The translations under genes were made by a program, and so were the position numbers. From contig JALFXH010000113.1 of the NCBI GenBank assembly GCA_022786965.1, positions 1 to 64,000 of the forward strand: 64,000 bases of DNA, in the 5' to 3' direction. This DNA is from Clostridiales bacterium (GTDB lineage Bacteria > Bacillota > Clostridia > Oscillospirales > Oscillospiraceae). Under the pieces are notes generated by a model. That model was not told where the DNA came from, made no database searches, and saw only the letters and a program-made list of their open reading frames with translations. Below, in pieces: positions 58,858 through 64,000 of the stretch (its first letter is position 1; each line of letters begins with the position of its first letter).

Positions 58858-58930
58858 CGTAGGGGGCGGCGTCCCCGACGCCCCGTCCCAACACAGCAGC
58901 GACGGGACGTCCGGAGGCCGTCCCCTACGA
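58858..58930. repeat. Family R palindrome pair
   Basis: GTAGGGGGCGGCGTCCCCGA, CGCCCCG facing CGGGACGTCCGGAGGCCGTC, CCCTACG, between htrA and the thioesterase. Confidence 0.75.
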
Positions 58931-58953
58931 TATAACGATCGAGGTAATGTACA

Positions 58954-59688
58954 ATGGAACCAATTTATCAGGCAGATTTTAAGATCACCGAACGGGACGT
59001 GGACTGCTATGGGCGGCTGATGCCGTCCATGATTCTGTTCTACGCCCAGCAGGTGGCAGGAATGCACAGCACCCAGATGACTGTGGGCTATGAGGTTCTG
59101 GCAAAGCGGCGGATGTTCTGGGCCGTCACCCGGCATAAGGTACAGGTCACCCGGCTGCCCCGGCTGGGGGAGACCATCCATGTGGAAACCTGGCCCATGC
59201 CCACCACCCGTGTGGCCTATCCCCGGTCCATGGTGGCCTATGACGCGGAGGGAAACGAGGTCTTCCGCTCCATCAGCCTGTGGGTACTGATGGACCTGGA
59301 CACCCGGAACATGATTCTCCCGGGAAAAAGCGGCATTTCCGTGGTGGGCACCCTCCGGGGTAATGAATTGACCGTCCCCAACGGCCTGCCCGCCAGGGCT
59401 CTGCGCAGCAGCCGGGAGCGGCAGGTGTGCTTTACCGATCTTGACCGCAACGGCCACATGAATAACTGCCGGTATTTGGACTGGATCGCGGACCTGCTGC
59501 CCAGCGGCTACCACGCGGGTCATGAGATTCGGGAATTCACCGTGTGCTATCTGAGCGAAGCCCGGGAGGGTCAGACCCTGGATCTGCGATGGGATTTTCC
59601 GGAGGAAAACTGCCTGTACATGGACGCCCACCGGGTAAATGACGAGCAGGACGCCCGGGTTTTCTCCGCCCGGATTCTGTTCAGCTGA
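58954..59688 (+). CDS. Acyl-ACP thioesterase
   Basis: 244 residues, two tandem hot-dog domains of the FatA/FatB-like bacterial family (PF01643). Blocks RDVDCYGRLMPSMILFYAQQ, VTRHKVQVTRLPRLGETIHV and the second-domain catalytic region DLDRNGHMNNCRYLDWIADL. It releases free fatty acids from ACP. Far from the fatty-acid operon. GAGGTAA precedes the ATG and a family R pair lies just upstream. Confidence 0.88.
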   Translation: MEPIYQADFKITERDVDCYGRLMPSMILFYAQQVAGMHSTQMTVGYEVLAKRRMFWAVTRHKVQVTRLPRLGETIHVETWPMPTTRVAYPRSMVAYDAEGNEVFRSISLWVLMDLDTRNMILPGKSGISVVGTLRGNELTVPNGLPARALRSSRERQVCFTDLDRNGHMNNCRYLDWIADLLPSGYHAGHEIREFTVCYLSEAREGQTLDLRWDFPEENCLYMDAHRVNDEQDARVFSARILFS

Positions 59689-59707
59689 AAACGTTATGTT
59701 AACAAAG

Positions 59708-59743
59708 AAAACTCCACAGCTGTGTGCAAAGCTGTGGAGTTTT
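59708..59743 (+). terminator. Terminator of the thioesterase gene
   Basis: AAAACTCCACAGC (59708-59720) pairs with 59731-59743, followed by TTCTG, with T6 at the arm end. Confidence 0.85.
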
Positions 59744-59770
59744 TTCTGTACCTCGGTGTATAACCCTTGA

Positions 59771-59865
59771 TTTTCCACAGTTTTCACAGCATAGGCTGTG
59801 GAGAAACCTGTGGAGAATGTGGAAAACTGCTGTCGATAAACTTTGTCGAAGATTATCTATCCACA
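59771..59865. other. Cluster of DnaA-box-like 9-mers (candidate origin element)
   Basis: TTTTCCACA at 59771-59779, TTTTCACA at about 59781, TGTGGAGAA at 59797-59805 and 59809-59817, TGTGGAAAA at 59818-59826 and CTATCCACA at 59857-59865. Each is one or two bases from TTATCCACA or its complement. The next ~280 bases are AT-rich, as in an unwinding region. No exact consensus box is present, and the neighbouring terminator also contains TCCACA, so this remains a candidate. Confidence 0.45.
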
Positions 59866-59894
59866 TTATGTTAACCAATTGCAGAAAACCCATA

Positions 59895-60047
59895 TCATTC
59901 CCTAGCGGACAGATGTTTCCAATCCGGAAAACAGGCAAGGTAATAGTTACACTCATCGCAGGCGATTTCGTAGTCTGGATTCTCCCCATTGTGTCGGCAC
60001 AGCTCACCATGGTAACTGGGGGTCAGGATTTCTTCCTTCTCATCCAT
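59895..60047 (-). CDS. 50-residue cysteine-containing protein
   Basis: From the ATG at 60047, preceded by GGGAGGTGGAATTG, the frame begins MDEKEEILTPSYHGELCRHN and ends with the block CDECNYYLACFPDWKHLSAR. Four cysteines (C17, then three in CDEC..C) could bind a metal. I recall similar small proteins in Clostridia but cannot give a function. It is divergent from the XRE gene across ~100 bases. Confidence 0.6.
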   Translation of the reverse strand: MDEKEEILTPSYHGELCRHNGENPDYEIACDECNYYLACFPDWKHLSARE

Positions 60048-60146
60048 CAATTCCACCTCCCATTAGCACTTACCCAATTATATGTCTTTTATCGTAGATA
60101 TGCAATACCACATATACAAAATATAGTGTGTATGGGAGATGGTGTT

Positions 60147-60350
60147 GTGATCAGTTATGAACCCCTGTTTATGACTATGAAAAAAAAAGGAATTACGTCT
60201 TATCGCCTGTTCAAGCTTGGTTTTCCCCAGTCCAACTATTACGCAATCAAGCGGGGCGAAAATATTTCTACACATACTGTCAACGAACTGTGCAGAATTC
60301 TTGACTGCAATGTCGAAGACATTATGACCTATGTGAACGAAGATATGTGA
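60147..60350 (+). CDS. Short XRE-family (Cro/C1-type) HTH regulator
   Basis: 67 residues from the GTG at 60147 (GGGAG eight bases upstream). VISYEPLFMTMKKKGITSYR, LFKLGFPQSNYYAIKRGENI, STHTVNELCRILDCNVEDIM is the compact HTH_26-type fold found in many Firmicutes. Its region is AT-rich compared with neighbours. It probably controls itself and the divergent 50-residue gene. A terminator follows directly. Confidence 0.82.
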   Translation: MISYEPLFMTMKKKGITSYRLFKLGFPQSNYYAIKRGENISTHTVNELCRILDCNVEDIMTYVNEDM

Positions 60351-60351
60351 A

Positions 60352-60379
60352 AAAAGCAGGAGCCGAAACTCCTGCTTTT
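60352..60379 (+). terminator. Terminator of the XRE gene
   Basis: AAAAGCAGGAG (60352-60362) pairs with 60369-60379, CCGAAA loop, then CTTATTT. Confidence 0.85.
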
Positions 60380-60395
60380 CTTATTTAGCGGTAAC

Positions 60396-60535
60396 GATAC
60401 CGAGCAGACCCAATAGCGTAACGACTATCGCCAGTGTCTGTAACGCATTGGCTGTTCGCACTGCGAACCGAGCAAACCCAATGGCGTAACGACCACTACC
60501 AGCGTTCGTAACGTATTGGCTGGCCGCCCTGCGGC
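60396..60535. repeat. Two tandem family T repeats
   Basis: Copy a: ATACCGAGCAGACCCAATAG, GTCTGTAACGCATTGG, tail GTTCGCACTGCGAAC. Copy b: ACCGAGCAAACCCAATGGCG, GTTCGTAACGTATTGG, tail GGCCGCCCTGCGGCC. They end at the stop codon of guaB. Confidence 0.75.
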
Positions 60536-60536
60536 C

Positions 60537-62042
60537 TTATTTTACGTTGGAGGTGGAGCGGAGGGTTACGTCGTGGGCGCCACCTTCTACGATGGAGACG
60601 GAGGATACCAGCGTCAGCTTGGCCTCCCGCTGCAGATCGGGGATGTTGGTCACGCCTACGTTGCACATGGTGGAGCGCACCTTGTAGAGGGAAGACTCCA
60701 CGTTGTCGTGAAGGGAGCCGGCGTAGGTGACGTAGGAGTCAACGCCCTCCTCGAAGCTCAGCTTGGTGGAGCCGCCCAGGTCGTAGCGCTGCCAGTTCCG
60801 GGCACGGTTGGAGCCTTCGCCCCAGTACTCCTTCATATACGCGCCGTTGATCATAACCTTATTCGTGGGGGACTCGTCGAACCGGGCGAAGTAACGGCCC
60901 AGCATCAGGAAGTCCGCGCCCATGGCCAGGGCCAGGGTCATGTGGTAGTCGTGGACAATGCCGCCGTCGGAGCAGATGGGCACATAGATGCCGGTCTCCT
61001 TGAAGTACTCGTCCCGGGCCGCGGCGACCTCAATCAGCGCCGTAGCCTGACCACGGCCGATGCCCTTGGTTTCCCGGGTGATGCAGATGGAGCCGCCGCC
61101 GATGCCAACCTTCACAAAGTCCGCGCCGGCCCTGGCCAGGAACAGGAAGCCGTCCCTGTCCACCACGTTGCCCGCGCCGATCTTCACGGTGTCGCCGTAG
61201 TTGTCCCGGACCCACTTGATGGTCTTTTCCTGCCAGCAGGTGTAGCCCTCGGAGGAGTCGATGACCAGCACATCCGCGCCGGCGTGCAGCAGGGCGGGAA
61301 TCCGGGTGGCATAGTCCCGGGTATTGATGCCCGCGCCTACCAGATACCGCTTCTTGTCGTCCAGCAGCTCCAGAGGATTTTCCTTGTGGGAGGAGTAGTC
61401 CTTGCGGAAAACAAAGTACATCAGGTGGTCATTTTCGTCCACGATGGGCAGGCTGTTCAGCTTGTGGGCCCAGATGATATCATTGGCTTCCTTCAGAGTG
61501 GTCTCCTTGGGCGCGGTAATCAGCTTATCCCGGGGGGTCATGAAGTCAGAAACCTTAGCGGAAGGCTCCATCCGGGACACCCGGTAGTCCCGGCTGGTGA
61601 CGATGCCCAGGAGCTTGCCGTTGGCGGTGCCGTCCTCGGTGATGGCCACGGTGGAGAAGCCGTTTCTGGCCTTCAGGGCCAGCACGTCAGCCAGAGTGGC
61701 GTCGGGGGTCAGGTTGGAGGCGGAGGTGACGAAGCCGGCCTTGTAGCCCTTGACCTTGGCCACCATGGCAGCCTGGCTCTCAATGGACTGGGAGCCGAAG
61801 ATGAAGCTGATACCGCCCTCCTTGGCCAGGGCGATGGCCAGGGTGTCATTGGACACGGACTGCATGACGGCGGAGGTCAGAGGCACGTTCAGGCTGATGG
61901 CAGGCTCCTCCACGCCCTTGCGGTACTTGACCAGAGGGGTTTTCAGGCTGACCCGATCAGGGATGCAGTCCTCGGAGGTGTAGCCGGGGATGAGCAGATA
62001 CTCGCTGAAGGTGTGGCTGGGTTCCGGATAGTAGTAAGCCAT
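60537..62042 (-). CDS. guaB: Inosine-5'-monophosphate dehydrogenase
   Basis: 501 residues. TIM barrel with two CBS domains inserted (residues ~95-220). [40 protein letters not shown], the catalytic-Cys loop [20 protein letters not shown] and the [20 protein letters not shown] flap. It makes XMP from IMP with NAD, the committed step to GMP. The sequence looks like the eukaryote-like/type 2 subgroup rather than the classic Bacillus enzyme (impression only). AGGAGG lies upstream of the start. Repeats lie on both sides. Confidence 0.92.
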   Translation of the reverse strand: MAYYYPEPSHTFSEYLLIPGYTSEDCIPDRVSLKTPLVKYRKGVEEPAISLNVPLTSAVMQSVSNDTLAIALAKEGGISFIFGSQSIESQAAMVAKVKGYKAGFVTSASNLTPDATLADVLALKARNGFSTVAITEDGTANGKLLGIVTSRDYRVSRMEPSAKVSDFMTPRDKLITAPKETTLKEANDIIWAHKLNSLPIVDENDHLMYFVFRKDYSSHKENPLELLDDKKRYLVGAGINTRDYATRIPALLHAGADVLVIDSSEGYTCWQEKTIKWVRDNYGDTVKIGAGNVVDRDGFLFLARAGADFVKVGIGGGSICITRETKGIGRGQATALIEVAAARDEYFKETGIYVPICSDGGIVHDYHMTLALAMGADFLMLGRYFARFDESPTNKVMINGAYMKEYWGEGSNRARNWQRYDLGGSTKLSFEEGVDSYVTYAGSLHDNVESSLYKVRSTMCNVGVTNIPDLQREAKLTLVSSVSIVEGGAHDVTLRSTSNVK

Positions 62043-62089
62043 TGGGGGTTCCTCCTGTTTCTATAAGATATTTAATATGATACATAATT

Positions 62090-62188
62090 CTGTAGGGGCG
62101 GGTCACCGACCCGCCCTTCCGCGAAGCGGCAAAAAGATGCGGTCCAGCGGCTTCGCCGACGGGCGGGTCGATGACCCGCCCCTACAAT
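62090..62188. repeat. Family R double palindrome
   Basis: TGTAGGGGCGGGTCACCGAC, CCGCCC and GGGCGGGTCGATGACCCGCC, CCTACA in inverted array around CGGCTTCGCCG, a BIME-like unit between YitT and guaB. Confidence 0.75.
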
Positions 62189-62194
62189 AGATGA

Positions 62195-63106
62195 TCAAAG
62201 CGTTTTCCCGTCTCCCGCGTCCAGCACCTCGGCCACCTCTTTTCCGGTGGAGTTGCGCTTATGGAAGTTTCCGACAATCTCGCTGACGGGATGGACGATG
62301 GCGAAGGTGTCGGGATAGCTGCGGATGATGCGGTTCACCGCCGCAATCTGGGTCTTGTTCACCACGCACAGCAGCACATTGGTCTCCCGCCCGGAGTACA
62401 TCCCCTTGCCGGGAATCAGAGTGGTGGTGTGGTGGGTATCCCGGATAATCTCGTCGGAGATTTCCTCGGAATAATCGGTGATGATCTCAAAGGCAATGGC
62501 CGCACGGCCGGATTTCATCAGCCGCTCGCCTACGTTAGTTGACATAAAACTATAGAGGATGCACAGGATCACCGGCTCCATTTTATAGCCGTAGACGAAA
62601 AAGCTTGCCACGGCGATGATGGCGTTCAGGGTGAAGCTGATACCGAAAACGCTTTTTTCCGGGGCACGCTTGTGGATGATGGCGGAGACAAAGTCCGTGC
62701 CGCCGGTGTAGGCGCTGGCCTTCACCAGAATGGAGTAGACATAACCCTGAATCACACCGGCAACCAGCGGCCCCAGGATTTTGCTGGTGCCGTTCTCCGT
62801 CACATAGGCGTAGGGGCTGAGATCAACATGATCCAGCAGCAGCAGACCCAGTGAGAAGGTCACCACATACACCATGCTCCGCAGGGCAATGGGCTTGCTG
62901 ACCTCAATATAGCACCAGATTGCCAGAGGAACGTTGATCAGCAGGCTCAGATAGCCCACACTGATGCCGAAAAGGTACTGGATCATGGTGCAAATGCCGT
63001 TGACGCCGGAAGGGGCAAACTGATTGGGAAATACGAACAGTTCATAGTTCACGGAGGCTACCAACGCCACCAGGGCAATGACCAGATAGGTCCAAACTTT
63101 TTTCAT
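62195..63106 (-). CDS. YitT-family membrane protein (DUF2179 C-terminus)
   Basis: 303 residues if started at the ATG at 63106; ATG 63115 is possible and neither has a clear ribosome site. Five or six hydrophobic helices (TYLVIALVALVASVNYELFV, VFPNQFAPSGVNGICTMIQY, YLSLLINVPLAIWCYI) and the C-terminal DUF2179 domain (GMYSGRETNVLLCVVNKTQI). Function of the family is not settled. A family D repeat end (63119-63143) lies right upstream, perhaps explaining the missing leader. Confidence 0.82.
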   Translation of the reverse strand: MKKVWTYLVIALVALVASVNYELFVFPNQFAPSGVNGICTMIQYLFGISVGYLSLLINVPLAIWCYIEVSKPIALRSMVYVVTFSLGLLLLDHVDLSPYAYVTENGTSKILGPLVAGVIQGYVYSILVKASAYTGGTDFVSAIIHKRAPEKSVFGISFTLNAIIAVASFFVYGYKMEPVILCILYSFMSTNVGERLMKSGRAAIAFEIITDYSEEISDEIIRDTHHTTTLIPGKGMYSGRETNVLLCVVNKTQIAAVNRIIRSYPDTFAIVHPVSEIVGNFHKRNSTGKEVAEVLDAGDGKTL

Positions 63107-63118
63107 TGTCTGCATATG

Positions 63119-63143
63119 TGTTAAGTGTGGAGAGTGAGGAGTT
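63119..63143. repeat. Family D end fragment
   Basis: TGTTAAGTGTGGAGAGTGAG, then GAGTT, resembles one terminus of the family D elements near 39.7 and 42.1 kb. Confidence 0.45.
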
Positions 63144-63158
63144 TGGTTTACAATCACG

Positions 63159-63563
63159 CAGGGTATTAATACTAGATTCTAACATAGCTTATTTTCCCGG
63201 TCAAGGCGCAAAATGACGAAAAAAGCTGGGGCTGTCCGCCTCTTTGTGGGGGGTATGTCCACCCGTCCGTGGAATACACACATCTGTCCACAATCTGATT
63301 ACCCAATTCCTTGGCAAAGCGTGGTTCTTTTCTGAATATTCCCTAAAAAAACCTTGTGTTTTCTGTTGAAATGTGATAAAATTTAGGGTGAATGATTATG
63401 TCCGGAAATGGGACTGGCAATCTGTTTTCCGGTATCAGAATACAAACCATGGTAGGGCGGGGGCTTGCCCCCGCCATCGGCAAAGCCGCATTGCGGATGA
63501 CGGGGCAGACCTCAACCCTGTCTGAAACCTGCGGCAATAAAAACCATAGAAAGGAGCCGGATT
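63159..63563. promoter_or_regulatory. Region upstream of dnaA
   Basis: About 400 bases without a gene. It holds one partial DnaA-box-like site (CTGTCCACA near 63286), AT-rich tracts (TTCTGAATATTCCCTAAAAA), and a possible dnaA promoter, TTGTGT-N17-TAAAAT around 63353-63382. A family R unit (GTAGGGCGGGGGCTTGCCCC, CGCC) lies at 63451-63475. As an origin it is weaker than the cluster at 59.8 kb. Confidence 0.45.
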
Positions 63564-64000
63564 ATGTATTCATCCGCCTATGTCTGGGCGAAGATTCTAA
63601 GCAACCTGGAGGAGCGGCTGGGCGCCGTGACCATTTCCGCGTGGCTGGACGACGCGGAGGTGGTGGAGCTGAATGAAACCAATCTGATTCTCTACTCCCC
63701 TTCGGATTTTCGCCGGGAGATTATCCGCCGCCGGTGTACCGATCTGATTCAGGACGCTCTGAAGGAGATCTTCAACTCCGACGCAAAGCTTCTGGTCTTC
63801 GGCGACGAGGAGCTGAACGCCCGGAAGGCCAAGGGCAAGAACCCCACCGCCATGGACTTTAACCCCCAGTTCACCTTTGACAATTTCGTAGTAGGCCCCA
63901 GTAACCGCTTCGCCCACTCCGCCGCCATTGCCGTCTCCAAGACCCCGGGACAGGTGTATAATCCCCTGTTCATATACGGCCCTCCCGGCGTGGGTAAGAC
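63564..64000 (+). CDS. dnaA: Chromosomal replication initiator DnaA, N-terminal part (3' end outside window)
   Basis: The frame runs from the ATG at 63564 (AAGGAG seven bases upstream) off the window edge, about 145 codons. Domain I starts [20 protein letters not shown]; the linker is short; then the AAA+ start [40 protein letters not shown] and Walker [10 protein letters not shown]. DnaA opens the origin and loads the helicase. GPPG in place of the usual GGVG before LGKT is an accepted variant. Confidence 0.95.
   Translation, partial: MYSSAYVWAKILSNLEERLGAVTISAWLDDAEVVELNETNLILYSPSDFRREIIRRRCTDLIQDALKEIFNSDAKLLVFGDEELNARKAKGKNPTAMDFNPQFTFDNFVVGPSNRFAHSAAIAVSKTPGQVYNPLFIYGPPGVGK

Noticed and set aside
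60516..62066. Plus-strand frame of ~516 codons opposite guaB
   Set aside because: Antisense shadow; guaB is intact on the minus strand.
63286..63300. Full origin directly before dnaA
   Set aside because: Only one partial DnaA-box-like site seen in ~400 bases; evidence is weaker than for the cluster at 59.8 kb.
1..64000. tRNA, rRNA, tmRNA, CRISPR array or cobalamin/T-box riboswitch
   Set aside because: Scanned by eye; no cloverleaf, rRNA block, regular repeat-spacer array or riboswitch core was found, though a small RNA could be missed without a covariance search.

Overview
The window (about 58% GC by eye) looks like chromosome from a spore-forming, Gram-positive anaerobe of the Clostridia, probably Oscillospiraceae-like. 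The grounds are spoIIP, a FabK-type fatty-acid operon, Mini-RNase III, RqcH, DUF421/DUF4363, Gx and YitT membrane proteins, and strong GGAGG ribosome sites. It lies near the replication origin: parA/parB with two parS sites sit at 41.2-43.0 kb and dnaA starts at 63.6 kb. No tRNA, rRNA, CRISPR array or intact prophage was seen.

Layout. 0-6 kb: the end of a regulator, an FAD oxidoreductase, and a LysR-AraC-LysR row. 6-13.3 kb: a minus-strand type II fatty-acid operon in the order acpP-fabK-fabD-(fabG remnant)-fabF-accB-fabZ-accC-(accD chimera). It is damaged: fabG is frameshifted and cut short, accD is joined in frame to the back half of an acyl-CoA synthetase, and accA is absent. 13.4-25.4 kb: a PAS regulator, sugar nucleotidyltransferase, DUF421/DUF4363 pair, a type I toxin-antitoxin element, spoIIP, tadA, a small sigma-like operon, a lipid kinase, NUDIX, C39-like peptidase, Gx transporter, mrnC and rqcH. 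25.7-27.6 kb: moaA-moaC-mogA. 28-30.3 kb: a large surface protein with Cys/His repeats. 30.6-35.8 kb: a liv-type ABC importer. 35.9-47.5 kb: fumC, lrgAB, mscL, serS, parAB, hflKC, an SdpI-like protein and nrdR. 47.6-55.1 kb: an old-yellow-enzyme flavoprotein and a corrinoid methyl-transfer locus (two corrinoid proteins, a methyl-THF methyltransferase, a reductive activator, DUF2284) with no visible substrate methyltransferase. 55.4-64 kb: an orphan histidine kinase, a RAYT transposase, HtrA, acyl-ACP thioesterase, small regulators, guaB, YitT and dnaA.

Four families of short dispersed repeats thread the intergenic spaces: GTAGGG-type palindromes (family R, which flank the RAYT gene in inverted orientation), a CCAATGG..GTAACG..GTAACGCATTGG repeat (family T), about 150-200 bp CTTCCCC-ended elements (family M), and about 100 bp elements ending in tandem GAAGAGT-like repeats (family D). 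They abut or alter genes: T and M sit at the fabG break, M supplies the end of tadA, D supplies the parA stop codon.

Most worth a second look are the type I toxin-antitoxin element whose toxin and antisense RNAs start with nearly the same leader in inverted orientation, the RAYT/REP system, the accD-acyl-CoA synthetase chimera, the corrinoid locus lacking a first methyltransferase, and a cluster of DnaA-box-like sites 3.7 kb before dnaA.
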